From assembly GCA_944389895.1 (NCBI GenBank), contig CALXOA010000109.1, forward strand, positions 1-64,000: a stretch of DNA of 64,000 nt, given 5' to 3'. The notes under the pieces were generated by a model. It was not told the DNA's origin, made no database searches, and saw only the letters and a program-made list of their open reading frames with translations. The translations under genes were made by a program, and so were the position numbers. This DNA is from an uncultured Victivallis sp. Lineage in GTDB: Bacteria; Verrucomicrobiota; Lentisphaeria; Victivallales; Victivallaceae. Shown piece by piece: positions 26,353 to 34,930 of the stretch. The first letter of the stretch is position 1. The number at the start of each line of letters is the position of its first letter.

Positions 26353-28307
26353 ATCTTGTGTTTTTTCAGAAATACGCGGCTCTGTTGATCTATCCGCTGC
26401 TGGCGACATTCCTGTCGCTGATTTTCACCTATTTCTGTATTCGATTGCTGCCGCGCCTCGGCTATATTGACAAACCCGGAGGGCGCCATATTCACCGGAA
26501 ACCGATTCCCCGCGGAGGTGGAGTGGCGGTAATCGCCTCATTCTTCATCTCCCTGGGGTGTTTCTCTCTGGACAGCCGTCTTGCGGGGAATGATTTTTCC
26601 CTGTTCTTCCGCCTTCTCTGGCCTTCTCTGGTGCTGGCCGCACTCGGCCTGGTCGATGACCGGATTCAGTTGAAATCATGGACCAAGCTGATAGTGCAGA
26701 TCATTGTGGCCGGGATTATCTGGCATACCACCGGACAGAGTTATACCATTTTCGGGGTTCAGCTCCCCTGGGTCGTCTCGATGGGACTGACGATGATCTG
26801 GGTAATCGGTATCATCAATGCCTTCAACCTGATCGACGGACTCGACGGAGTGGCTTCCGGTCTCGCAATAGTCTCCTCATTCTGCATGGCAATCTGGTTT
26901 CTATTGAGCGGCAGACATCTGATGGAAGCGATCTGCATGCTGATTCTCGCCGGCTCCTGTCTCGGATTTCTCCGTTACAACTTTCACCCGGCGAAAATCT
27001 TCCTCGGTGACACGGGGAGTACGTTTCTCGGGTTGATCTTTGCGATCATCGGGCTTTCCAGCCTCGACCGGACGGTCACATTCACATCGCTGCTGCTGCC
27101 GCTGTTGTCGATCGGCGTACCGGTTTTCGACGTGTTTCTGGCCGTCTGGCGGCGCAGCGCCCGCAAATTGCTGGTCCCGAACGCCGGAGGAATCATGGAA
27201 GGAGACCAGGATCACCTTCATCATCGTCTGCTGCGCGAAACGCACAAGCAATCGGCCACTGCGCTTTCAATGTACCTGCTCGGATGCGCCTTTGCAGGAG
27301 TCGCGCTCTTTCTTCTTGTGATGCGTAACTATGCGCCGGCGATCGCATACATCATTCTGCTGCTCGCGGTTCTGGTGGTAATCCGGCGACTGGCTCTGGT
27401 GGAGCTGGTTGATTCCGCACGTTTGATCAGCAACGGGCTGCGGATGCCGCGCCGGGGGATTCTGATCACGATGATTCATCCTTTCCTTGACTTCTCGGTA
27501 ATCACTTTCTCCTTCGCCGTGGCCAGCATCATCACCATGGGAAGCGTGTTCCATCTGGATCTTTTCCTGACGCTGCTCACACCGATGGCGCTGCTCCTCT
27601 GCGTCTCCGGAGTCTACCGCATCTACTGGCTGCGTGCCGGGATCTGGAGTTACTGGCATCTGGTTCTGGTGTTGCTGCTCGGATCCGGCTGCGGGATTGC
27701 ACTGGCATATTTCACGCAGTATCCGATTCTGGTGGAAAGGTATGGAAGCACATTGCAGAGCTTCCTCGCCGGCAGTCTGATCTTCCTGCTGCTCAATACC
27801 GGGTTGATCATTCTGGAACGTTTTCTGTTGCACTATGCGGAGAGTTTCTGGTTCCGGATGCTTTACATCCAGCGTCTGACCCCTGCCCAGATGGAGCGGA
27901 CGCTGATTTACGGCGGAGGATTGAACTGCCGGCTCTATCTCTACAACCTTTTCAACGTCAACGGCGGCCACGAAATCGACCGGATCATCGGCATCATTGA
28001 TGACGACACCGCGCTGAAAGGCCTCCTGCTCTACGGCTTCAAGGTGCTCGGTGGGGTCGGGGATCTTGACACGATCAGCCGCCGGACACCTTTCGACAAA
28101 GTGGTGGTCGCCTCGGCAGGGATCAACCGGGAGAATCTGTTGACTCTCTTCAACTACTGCAGAGAGCGTGGAATCCGCGTCTGCTATTTCTCTCCGATTC
28201 AACAGGAGCTTGATGCCGAAAAGATTGAGAGCGGCGTTCTCGATACCAGACTGACCGGCCTGTTTCGATCGACCGAAACGAAAACGGAACCGGACCTGCC
28301 GGATTAA
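26349..28307 (+). CDS. WecA/MraY-type phosphosugar transferase fused to a CapD-like N-terminal unit
   Basis: 652 residues. Residues 1-330 are a multi-helix membrane domain of the polyprenyl-phosphate GlcNAc-1-phosphate transferase family: LGLVDDR, NAFNLIDGLDGVASG, KIFLGDTGSTFLG and GDQDHLHHRL are its catalytic and binding motifs. Residues about 370-480 add four more helices, and 500-630 form a Rossmann-like CoA-binding-3 domain (TLIYGGGLNCRLYLYNL, IIGIIDDDTALKG, DKVVVASAGINRENL) as found in the N-terminal part of CapD/WbpM-type nucleotide-sugar dehydratases. The dehydratase domain itself is missing. The first part would attach a sugar phosphate to undecaprenyl phosphate to start an envelope polysaccharide. 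The tail may sense or bind a nucleotide sugar. Its stop codon overlaps that of the convergent gene in TTAA. Confidence 0.85.
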   Translation: MNLVFFQKYAALLIYPLLATFLSLIFTYFCIRLLPRLGYIDKPGGRHIHRKPIPRGGGVAVIASFFISLGCFSLDSRLAGNDFSLFFRLLWPSLVLAALGLVDDRIQLKSWTKLIVQIIVAGIIWHTTGQSYTIFGVQLPWVVSMGLTMIWVIGIINAFNLIDGLDGVASGLAIVSSFCMAIWFLLSGRHLMEAICMLILAGSCLGFLRYNFHPAKIFLGDTGSTFLGLIFAIIGLSSLDRTVTFTSLLLPLLSIGVPVFDVFLAVWRRSARKLLVPNAGGIMEGDQDHLHHRLLRETHKQSATALSMYLLGCAFAGVALFLLVMRNYAPAIAYIILLLAVLVVIRRLALVELVDSARLISNGLRMPRRGILITMIHPFLDFSVITFSFAVASIITMGSVFHLDLFLTLLTPMALLLCVSGVYRIYWLRAGIWSYWHLVLVLLLGSGCGIALAYFTQYPILVERYGSTLQSFLAGSLIFLLLNTGLIILERFLLHYAESFWFRMLYIQRLTPAQMERTLIYGGGLNCRLYLYNLFNVNGGHEIDRIIGIIDDDTALKGLLLYGFKVLGGVGDLDTISRRTPFDKVVVASAGINRENLLTLFNYCRERGIRVCYFSPIQQELDAEKIESGVLDTRLTGLFRSTETKTEPDLPD

Positions 28308-29209
28308 TCGCGCCGGAGCCGTGCCTTCCGACGCGGCAGACGGCGGAAGGCAACTTCTCCATTCGCCGGACAATCAACACCCGCGGCGAAACGAACCGCT
28401 CCAGCCGCAGCAACCGCGATGTTCTGAGCCAGAATCTGACGTCCTTCCGGAGTGACAATCTCCTGCACTTCAGCTTCACGCACAAGCTCGAATTTCCGCC
28501 CCGGCCCGAGGTAGACCAGTCCCCATCCGGCGGCGATCTCATCGGATGCAACCAGACCGGCCGGCACGGCGAGGTAACAGTAGTCGGCGACACCGGTGGC
28601 CCGGATATGCTCAAGCCGGCTCCCCTGATGCAGGGTATGCTGCAGTTTTTCAAGCCGGCGACGCAGTTTCTGGTACTCCGCGTTGCGGCTTCCGGCATAA
28701 TTCCAGCTGCGAAACTCGACAAACAGATCATCCCGGGAGCCAAGCTCCGGTTCCGTACGCCGGATCAACTCCTCCAGACTGTTCTTTTCCGCCCTGAGCT
28801 CGTGAATCGCCGCCAGTTGACGGTCGCGATCCGCGCAGTCGGCAAAGCAGTGGTCGAACTTCTCATAGAGCACCACCACCGCCGTTTTCTCGACGTTGCG
28901 GGCCCCCTTTCCCTCACCGCGCCAGAATCCGGCAGCGGTCACCTGATATTTGCGCAACCGTGCCGGGACCTGAAGCGCCACCGCTTCCGGGTGAAGAGAA
29001 CACAGAAACCCCAGGGCGAGCTGAGTCAGATCTCCATGAGAGAGCCGTCGAACCGGGGATTCTGCCGGTTCCGGCGGCTGGACTGGCGCAGCAGCGGCCA
29101 TGTAACTGAAAAGATCCGGTTGCGTCTCCCACTCATCCATGTTCCGAATCGATCCTTTCTTTGTGACGTTCCCGGCCTCGGCCAGGAGTATCGTTTCACT
29201 CTCCGTCAT
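28304..29209 (-). CDS. Hypothetical protein with MmcB-like nuclease-type domain
   Basis: 301 residues, cytoplasmic. I see no firm family. Residues about 85-130 (KTAVVVLYEKFDH) and 185-240 (DYCYLAVPAGLVASDEIAAGWGLVYLGPGRKFELVRE) resemble the core of MmcB-like PD-(D/E)XK proteins. The middle has a coiled coil (SLEELIRRTEPELG, YQKLRRRLEKLQH). The start at 29209 sits 2 bases after the stop of the GH63-like gene, so translation is coupled; a Met at residue 24 with AAGGA upstream is a possible alternative start. Pairing with a glucosidase gene gives no obvious functional link. Confidence 0.5.
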   Translation of the reverse strand: MTESETILLAEAGNVTKKGSIRNMDEWETQPDLFSYMAAAAPVQPPEPAESPVRRLSHGDLTQLALGFLCSLHPEAVALQVPARLRKYQVTAAGFWRGEGKGARNVEKTAVVVLYEKFDHCFADCADRDRQLAAIHELRAEKNSLEELIRRTEPELGSRDDLFVEFRSWNYAGSRNAEYQKLRRRLEKLQHTLHQGSRLEHIRATGVADYCYLAVPAGLVASDEIAAGWGLVYLGPGRKFELVREAEVQEIVTPEGRQILAQNIAVAAAGAVRFAAGVDCPANGEVAFRRLPRRKARLRRD

Positions 29210-29211
29210 CG

Positions 29212-30948
29212 TCAGATTCTGCCGCGACGGCGCAGTTTTTCAACCAGATACAGAAAGACGCTGGCGGTCCATGACAATGTGCGATCACGATATCCCCGCC
29301 CATCGAGCGCATCGAAATTCTCGGCCAACCCGGAATTTACGCACAACCGGCAATAACGCAATGCAATCTCGTCGGCCAGCGCGTTTTCACCGCACTCCCA
29401 GAGCCCGCTCGCGATCAACATGGTCGGGGGAGCCCAGACCGGGCCGCGCCAGTAACCGTCAGGCTGGTAAAATTCGCTTTGCGGATTCTCCGATGCCAGA
29501 CCACAGGGGGTCAGAAAACGGCCTGGCTCCCGAAGATCCGCAATGAGCCGGTCACGAACAGCGACCGGCAACCTTGTCCCAAGCACCAGAACCATATAGG
29601 GAATGATCGGATCTCCATGGAGCGGCAACCGCCCCCCGGTCGGACTGACGGCGTGAAACCCCTCTCCATCCCAGAACTCCCCCGTCAACTTCTCAAGCAG
29701 TTTTCCGGCGTATTCGCGCCAGGAAGCAGATTCACCCGACCGACCGAGTCTCCCGGCCAGCTCGGAAAGCAAATCAAGCTGAATGATCAGATCGGCGATC
29801 AATTCGGGGGAACTGAAGGGCGGCGGATTCAGAAACCAGGTACTGTTGTCCAGCCCGGAGTCGTTTCCATGATAATAGAGCGGTAAAAGAACATGATAGG
29901 GATCACGGGCCTCCAGCCAATAACCGGTCCAGGCCCTCAACCGTTCATAGACCACGATCAGGCGTTCCGGATCGGCAAAAAAGGCGGGATTTTCGCACAT
30001 CATTGTACGATAGGTCCAGCCGTGGACCGGCGGCTTCGCGTAGACCCGGATGGAAACCTCTTCATTGATTTTGTCGGGCATGCCCCCCTGCTCGTCGGCA
30101 AGGTCGAACATCACCATGAATTGATCGAAGGCAGATTCCGGATGCGCCGCGGCAAGAGCAATCGCGTTGAAACAGTGATCCCACGCCCAGATACCGCACA
30201 TCCATAATTTCGACACCAGCATCGCCCGTCGGCGCACGTTCCCGGCCGGAGAGACAAAGAACGACCAGTTCAGATAAGCGGCGTCACGCTGCCGTTCCGC
30301 GAATCCGGGAACCAGTGTGTAACCGGCCAGAAACGCCTCAAAGGAGTGCCGCCGATCCGCCTCCGCCTCATCGAAAGGTCGCAGAGGTACCGGAAACGGC
30401 CCCTCCCGACGGCTTTCCCGGATGACGAACTCCGCTCGACCGCCCTCGGCGGGGAGTCCCGCCAACCGGAAGACACGATGCCCGGTTCCCGACCACTCTC
30501 CCTCGAATTTCCAACAACCTTCCAAAAGGCGGAAGTGGTAAAACAAATTGGTCGATCCGGCGAAATAGATCGCCCGGAACCATTCAGCCCCCATCGGGTT
30601 CACCTGGCAGATGCCGGTGAACCCCTCAACTCCGGTCAATGCTACGGCAACACCGCGGGAACGGATCCGCAGAGTATCGTCTCCGTCGAAAACGATTTCC
30701 GCCTCGCCCGCGTCCCCCGCAGACAGGCACAGCCGCGACGGCTCCCCGGTGGCGGTAAAGGGAAGTTCGACGCCATCGCGAACCAGCAGCAACCTGCAAA
30801 CCGCGCCCCCGTTGCGGGCCGACCGCAGAAAGAGCCACTCACCCCCGATCCGCTTGTCGTGTTCCGGCCCGAGAATCGAAAAGACCATCCAGGACCCGGG
30901 AGCACTGAATGGGATACAGGCGGGAGAAAATTCATAACCGCTCATCAT
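29212..30948 (-). CDS. GH63-like (alpha/alpha)6 glucosidase
   Basis: About 578 residues without a signal peptide; ATG 30948 is preceded by AGGG. An N-terminal beta domain (to about 210) is followed by an (alpha/alpha)6 barrel with SKLWMCGIWAWDHCFNAIAL, GNDSGLDNSTW, YWRGPVWAPP and ENFDALDGRGYRDRTLSW. These are the motifs of GH63 and the related YgjK/amylo-1,6-glucosidase-like enzymes, with the Asp of WDH or NDSG and the Glu of ENFD as candidate catalytic residues. It probably hydrolyses an intracellular alpha-glucoside or mannoside. It has its own promoter directly after the rpsA terminator, and is coupled to the gene at 28304. Confidence 0.8.
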   Translation of the reverse strand: MMSGYEFSPACIPFSAPGSWMVFSILGPEHDKRIGGEWLFLRSARNGGAVCRLLLVRDGVELPFTATGEPSRLCLSAGDAGEAEIVFDGDDTLRIRSRGVAVALTGVEGFTGICQVNPMGAEWFRAIYFAGSTNLFYHFRLLEGCWKFEGEWSGTGHRVFRLAGLPAEGGRAEFVIRESRREGPFPVPLRPFDEAEADRRHSFEAFLAGYTLVPGFAERQRDAAYLNWSFFVSPAGNVRRRAMLVSKLWMCGIWAWDHCFNAIALAAAHPESAFDQFMVMFDLADEQGGMPDKINEEVSIRVYAKPPVHGWTYRTMMCENPAFFADPERLIVVYERLRAWTGYWLEARDPYHVLLPLYYHGNDSGLDNSTWFLNPPPFSSPELIADLIIQLDLLSELAGRLGRSGESASWREYAGKLLEKLTGEFWDGEGFHAVSPTGGRLPLHGDPIIPYMVLVLGTRLPVAVRDRLIADLREPGRFLTPCGLASENPQSEFYQPDGYWRGPVWAPPTMLIASGLWECGENALADEIALRYCRLCVNSGLAENFDALDGRGYRDRTLSWTASVFLYLVEKLRRRGRI

Positions 30949-30971
30949 CAAATCCCTGAATTTACCGGGCT

Positions 30972-31000
30972 AATATAACTCTGAGGGGCCGCGATTGCAA
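30972..31000 (-). promoter_or_regulatory. Promoter of the GH63-like gene
   Basis: On the minus strand: TTGCAA (30995-31000), 17-bp spacer, TATATT (30972-30977), placed right after the rpsA terminator T-tract. Confidence 0.7.
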
Positions 31001-31003
31001 GGC

Positions 31004-31040
31004 AAAAAAAGGAGGCGGCGGGAATTTATCACCCGCCGCC
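31004..31040 (-). terminator. Intrinsic terminator of rpsA
   Basis: On the minus strand GGCGGCGGG-TGATAAATT-CCCGCCGCC forms a 9-bp GC stem, followed by TCC and seven T. It starts 27 bases after the rpsA stop codon. Confidence 0.92.
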
Positions 31041-31066
31041 CCGAAAAAACACGGGACTACCGTATC

Positions 31067-32812
31067 TCAGTTGAGCTTCAACCCGGCCATCGCCTCGCTG
31101 CTGAAGACTTCGCCCACGTCGACCATGTCTTCGCCCGGCTTCAGCGCCGCGGTATACTCTTCCTCGGCCGCCTTCAGATCCTCGGCGGAGAAGTTCTCAC
31201 CGACCGCCTTGATCGAAAGACCGATCCGGCGCTCGTCGTTGTCCACCTTGATCACGCGTGCTTCGACCTCGTCGCCGACGTTCAGCACATCCTTGACCTT
31301 GTCAACATGGTCGCGGCTGAGCTGGGAGATGTGAATCAGGCCGTCAATCTTGTTCGAGAGCTCAACGAAAGCACCGAACGCCGCGATCTTGGTGACCTTC
31401 CCCTTCACCACATCGCCGACCTTGTAAAGTTTGTTGATGTCCGCCCACGGATCCGACTCGGCCTGCTTGAGCCCGAGAGAGATACGCTGGTTTTCGGGAT
31501 TGATGTCGAGAATGACCGCCTCGACCTCCTGGCCCGGCTTCAACACCTCATTCGGGTTGTTGATCTTGCGGGTCCAGCTCATGTCGGAGACATGGATCAT
31601 ACCGTCGATATCGTTCTCGATTTCGACGAAGGCGCCGTAGCTGGTCATGTTGCGGACCTTGCCCTTGATACGCCGGCCGACCGGATACTTCTCAGCCAGC
31701 ACTTCCCACGGATTGCGCTCCTTCTGGCGCAGACCGAGAGAGATCTTGCGGCTGTCGCGATCGATATCGAGAACCACAGCTTCGACCTCTTCACCGATGC
31801 TGAGCACGTCACTCGCCTTGCTGATGCGCTTGGTCCAGCTCATTTCCGAGACGTGGATCAGACCTTCGACGCCGGTCTCGATCTCGACAAAGGCGCCATA
31901 CGGCATGATGTTGACCACCTTGCCCTTGACACGGCTGCCCTTCGGATACTTGGCGACAACATCGTCCCACGGATTGCGGGTCTTCTGCTTGAGACCGAGC
32001 GAAACACGCTCTTTCTCCTTGTCGATCCCGATGATGACGACCTCGATCTCCTGACCGACCTGAAGCACTTCGGAGGGATGCGAAATCCGCCCCCAGCTGA
32101 TGTCGGTGATGTGGAGCAACCCGTCGACGCCGCCCAGATCAATGAACGCACCGAAATCGGTGATGTTCTTGACCACCCCCTTGCGCAGCTCGTCAACCTT
32201 CATTTCACTCAGCAGCTTGGCGCGCTGATCCTTGAGGGTGGCCTCGAGAAGCTCACGGCGCGAAACAACGATATTGCGGCGATCCTGATTGATCTTGATG
32301 ATCTTGACATCGAACTCCTTGCCGATGTAGTCATCCATATTGCGCACCGGGCCGACATCAAGCTGGGACCCCGGCAGGAAGGCGGGAAACCCTTCCACAT
32401 CGACCATGATGCCGCCCTTGACGCGGTGACGCATGAACCCCTTGACAACATGGCCCTCGCCGTATTCCGTGGTGATGCGGTTCCAGGCCTTGATCGAATT
32501 GGCCTTCTCAAGGCTCAGTTCCGGCATGTTGTTGCGATTCTCGATCTCCTCGAGCAGAACATCGATCCTGTCTCCGACGTTGACCTCGTCGAACTTCAGA
32601 AACTCAGAGGCCGGAACAAATCCTTCGGCCTTATAGCCGATATCGACCAGTGCACCGTCAGGGCGCTTGGCGACAATCGTGCCTTCGACGATTTTGCCCT
32701 TGTTGAAGGCGTTGGAGCTCCCGGCGGGGGCGGACTTCATCAGTTCCTCCATCGAGCTCGGCATGTTGGTGAGGTCGAGGAAGCTGTCCGCGAATTTCGT
32801 TTCTTCTGCCAT
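31067..32812 (-). CDS. rpsA: 30S ribosomal protein S1
   Basis: 581 residues with six S1/OB repeats starting near residues 35, 115, 205, 290, 380 and 465. The repeats carry the usual GAFVEI/GLIHIS pattern (for example [23 protein letters not shown]). S1 brings mRNA to the 30S subunit. The leader just before the ATG (ACAAACAAC) has no Shine-Dalgarno sequence, which is a known feature of rpsA in other bacteria and fits control by S1 itself. A terminator-like hairpin stands in the leader. In many bacteria rpsA follows cmk; here the two are 18 kb apart. Confidence 0.97.
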   Translation of the reverse strand: MAEETKFADSFLDLTNMPSSMEELMKSAPAGSSNAFNKGKIVEGTIVAKRPDGALVDIGYKAEGFVPASEFLKFDEVNVGDRIDVLLEEIENRNNMPELSLEKANSIKAWNRITTEYGEGHVVKGFMRHRVKGGIMVDVEGFPAFLPGSQLDVGPVRNMDDYIGKEFDVKIIKINQDRRNIVVSRRELLEATLKDQRAKLLSEMKVDELRKGVVKNITDFGAFIDLGGVDGLLHITDISWGRISHPSEVLQVGQEIEVVIIGIDKEKERVSLGLKQKTRNPWDDVVAKYPKGSRVKGKVVNIMPYGAFVEIETGVEGLIHVSEMSWTKRISKASDVLSIGEEVEAVVLDIDRDSRKISLGLRQKERNPWEVLAEKYPVGRRIKGKVRNMTSYGAFVEIENDIDGMIHVSDMSWTRKINNPNEVLKPGQEVEAVILDINPENQRISLGLKQAESDPWADINKLYKVGDVVKGKVTKIAAFGAFVELSNKIDGLIHISQLSRDHVDKVKDVLNVGDEVEARVIKVDNDERRIGLSIKAVGENFSAEDLKAAEEEYTAALKPGEDMVDVGEVFSSEAMAGLKLN

Positions 32813-32850
32813 GTTGTTTGTGTTCTTGTTTTTGTTAAGTTGTTGAAGTT

Positions 32851-32890
32851 AAAAAAACCACACCCGCCTCCGGCACCGTGCCGGAACGGG
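32851..32890 (-). terminator. Attenuator-like hairpin in the rpsA leader
   Basis: On the minus strand CCCG and TCCGGCAC pair with GTGCCGGA and CGGG across a short loop, followed by TGTGG and seven T. It lies between the predicted promoter and the rpsA ATG, and no other minus-strand gene stands upstream, so it would stop transcription before rpsA unless it is bypassed. Confidence 0.6.
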
Positions 32891-32905
32891 TCTCACAAAT
32901 CATTT

Positions 32906-32934
32906 AATTTATCGCTGTATTCCGTAAAATACAA
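32906..32934 (-). promoter_or_regulatory. Possible promoter of rpsA
   Basis: On the minus strand: TTGTAT (32929-32934), 17-bp spacer, TAAATT (32906-32911). The match is moderate and other promoters farther upstream are possible. Confidence 0.45.
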
Positions 32935-33053
32935 GCAGTTATGCAAAAAAAAATTGTAATTTGCCGTTTTGAAGCATCGAAACACTTTGCAACGTCTCCG
33001 GAAAACACCTCTTCAGAGATCCGACATTCAGAAAAACTTGACACCAGAAGAAC

Positions 33054-33082
33054 TTGACATCGGAAAATTTCGCGGCTATTTG
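33054..33082 (+). promoter_or_regulatory. Possible promoter of the anchored protein-pseudopilin pair
   Basis: TTGACA (33054-33059), 17-bp spacer, TATTTG (33077-33082). Another TTGACA is 16 bases upstream (33038-33043). The -10 box is weak. Confidence 0.35.
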
Positions 33083-33150
33083 TAATGAATCCGGATTTCC
33101 ACCACAGGAACGGGCGGATCCGGCGATTCTCAAAGCAACCGGGGTAATTC

Positions 33151-33708
33151 ATGGCCTTTCTCAGAAAAAAACAGTTCCGGCTTGTCGCCGCCGCCATTCT
33201 CCTGCTCGTCACAATCGTGCTTCTCTATGCAATCCGGCTGGGATCCGCCGAGCGTGCCGACGCCGCACTTCCGCCGGAGCAACGGGTCGTCCGCAATTTC
33301 GACCGCGCGTTCGATCCGGAACAATCGACCATCGCCCGGCTCAACTCGCTGCGCCGCACCCTGGACGGAGTCCGCGATCTTCCGCGCGAAAAACGCCAGG
33401 CGGTGATCATCGAAGCAATGAGCGGCGCCGTCAACCGGACGCTGACGGAGTTCGCCGGCCTCCCTCCGGAACGAAAACCGGAACGGGCCAGGCAATTGCA
33501 ACAGGATGCCGAACGCACCATCGACTTTTTCCGCAGATTACCACCGGAAAAGCGGCAGCGGGCAATTGAACTGCTGCGCAGCGAGGAGAGCGGCCGTCGA
33601 AATTTCGATCGCGCCGTCGATACCATCCTAAATACTCTGTCGCCCACGGACCGTGAAATGCTCGGTCCCACACTGCAGATCTGGAAAGATATGGTGGAGA
33701 TGAAATGA
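33151..33708 (+). CDS. Hypothetical membrane-anchored helical protein
   Basis: 185 residues. A short basic start ([10 protein letters not shown]) is followed by one membrane helix ([18 protein letters not shown]). The rest is charged and helical, with repeated proline-starting motifs such as [23 protein letters not shown] and [15 protein letters not shown]. These recall DUF3106-like or LTxxQ-type periplasmic proteins, but I do not identify the family. It overlaps the next gene, a pseudopilin, by 4 bases (ATGA), so the two are made together and may act together at the inner membrane. Confidence 0.7.
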   Translation: MAFLRKKQFRLVAAAILLLVTIVLLYAIRLGSAERADAALPPEQRVVRNFDRAFDPEQSTIARLNSLRRTLDGVRDLPREKRQAVIIEAMSGAVNRTLTEFAGLPPERKPERARQLQQDAERTIDFFRRLPPEKRQRAIELLRSEESGRRNFDRAVDTILNTLSPTDREMLGPTLQIWKDMVEMK

Positions 33709-34211
33709 GAAGAAGAATACGCTGTTTCACCCTGCTCGAGCTTCTGGTAACCATAGCGGTCATCGCGGTTCTGGCCGGATTGCTGTTCCCTGCACTCCAG
33801 TCGGCACGGGCCGCTGCATGGCGCAGCGGCTGCCTCGGCAATCTCTCTCAGATCGGCAAGGGACTCGAGCTTTACGGAGCTGACAACCGTTACTGTCTGC
33901 CGCACTGTTCCGGTTCGCAGAATCCCGCCGCCGGCCCCGCCGTAATCACCGTTTTGAAGCCTTATCTCTCGGACAATACCGGGGTATTCCGATGCCCGGC
34001 CGACCACACCTCTTCGCAGCGTCCAGAAGGCAGCTATGACTGGAACACCTTCGCAAACGGGCGGAAGATGGATGAAAAGACCTTGAAACTACTCGACTTC
34101 CCGATGCCCGTGATGGGGGATTACGACAATTTTCACAGCGCCGCCGGGCAGACAAGTTCCAAGAACTGGCTCTACCTGCCCGCGACGATCACCCGGGAAA
34201 TCAGGAAATAG
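33705..34211 (+). CDS. Short divergent pseudopilin
   Basis: 168 residues, smaller than the other pseudopilins in the window. It starts [25 protein letters not shown] (Leu at +4, Glu at +5, Cys before the cleavage site) and continues [25 protein letters not shown], the family pattern. [11 protein letters not shown] is present, but the C-terminal DGH motif of the larger members is absent; the end reads [11 protein letters not shown]. It is translationally coupled to the anchored protein upstream and is not next to a glycoside hydrolase. Confidence 0.88.
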   Translation: MRRRIRCFTLLELLVTIAVIAVLAGLLFPALQSARAAAWRSGCLGNLSQIGKGLELYGADNRYCLPHCSGSQNPAAGPAVITVLKPYLSDNTGVFRCPADHTSSQRPEGSYDWNTFANGRKMDEKTLKLLDFPMPVMGDYDNFHSAAGQTSSKNWLYLPATITREIRK

Positions 34212-34270
34212 CACGGCGGATCAGCGTCACTCCCCATCAGGAAGGACGCCGCACCGCCGGAAAACACAAA

Positions 34271-34930
34271 TCACCGGTTGAAATCGAACTCCATCGCCCT
34301 CAGGAAAGCGCGGGCGAGAATGGTATGCCCGACCTGATTCGGATGGACCCGATCCCAGGAGAGGAACGTGCTGTGACGACTCTCCAGCACACGATCAAAA
34401 CAAGCCTGCGTGTCGACGAGAACGGCGCCATGCTTCTCCGCAAGGCGGCGGCAGATCTGCTGATATTCGAGCACACGGGCACGCATGCGGTCAGCGAGCA
34501 ACGTCTCCATATAGACCGGCAGCATCACCACCAGCCCGCCGGAAAGCAGCGGAACGGTACGCTGGAAAAGGTCATCGAGCGTTGCCTCATACTCATCGGG
34601 AAGAACGGACTGTTCCGGCTCGCATGGACTGTCGAACTGCCGCCAGACGTCATTGATGCCGATCATCACCGAGAGCCAGTCCGGCTTCAGCTCTACGACG
34701 TCGGTCTGCCAGCGTGCCGCCAGCCTGCGGGCGGTATCCCCGGAGACCCCCATGTTGATCACATTGATTCCATAGTCGGGGTAGACGGCGTTGATCCAGC
34801 CGGAAACCAGTTGCGGATATCCCCTGCCGAGACGGTCGAAAAGCGTTCCCTCTGCAACGGGACGCTCCCGCCCGACGTCGGTCACGGAATCCCCGATGAA
34901 GAGCACACGGTCGTTTTTCCTAATTTTCAT
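34271..34930 (-). CDS. SGNH/GDSL hydrolase (probable carbohydrate esterase)
   Basis: 219 residues, no signal peptide. RVLFIGDSVTDVGRERP holds the GDS block I with the nucleophile Ser; GVSGDTARRLAARW is block II with Gly; VMIGINDVWRQF is block III with Asn; DRVHPNQVGHTILAR is block V with Asp and His. This set fits GDSL acetylesterases acting on plant polysaccharide fragments. Its start overlaps the stop of the CE7-like esterase gene by 4 bases, so the two esterases are made together. Confidence 0.88.
   Translation of the reverse strand: MKIRKNDRVLFIGDSVTDVGRERPVAEGTLFDRLGRGYPQLVSGWINAVYPDYGINVINMGVSGDTARRLAARWQTDVVELKPDWLSVMIGINDVWRQFDSPCEPEQSVLPDEYEATLDDLFQRTVPLLSGGLVVMLPVYMETLLADRMRARVLEYQQICRRLAEKHGAVLVDTQACFDRVLESRHSTFLSWDRVHPNQVGHTILARAFLRAMEFDFNR

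Noticed and set aside
30995-32959. Plus-strand frame of 654 codons
   Set aside because: Exact antisense of rpsA; the repeated look of its translation comes from the S1 repeats.
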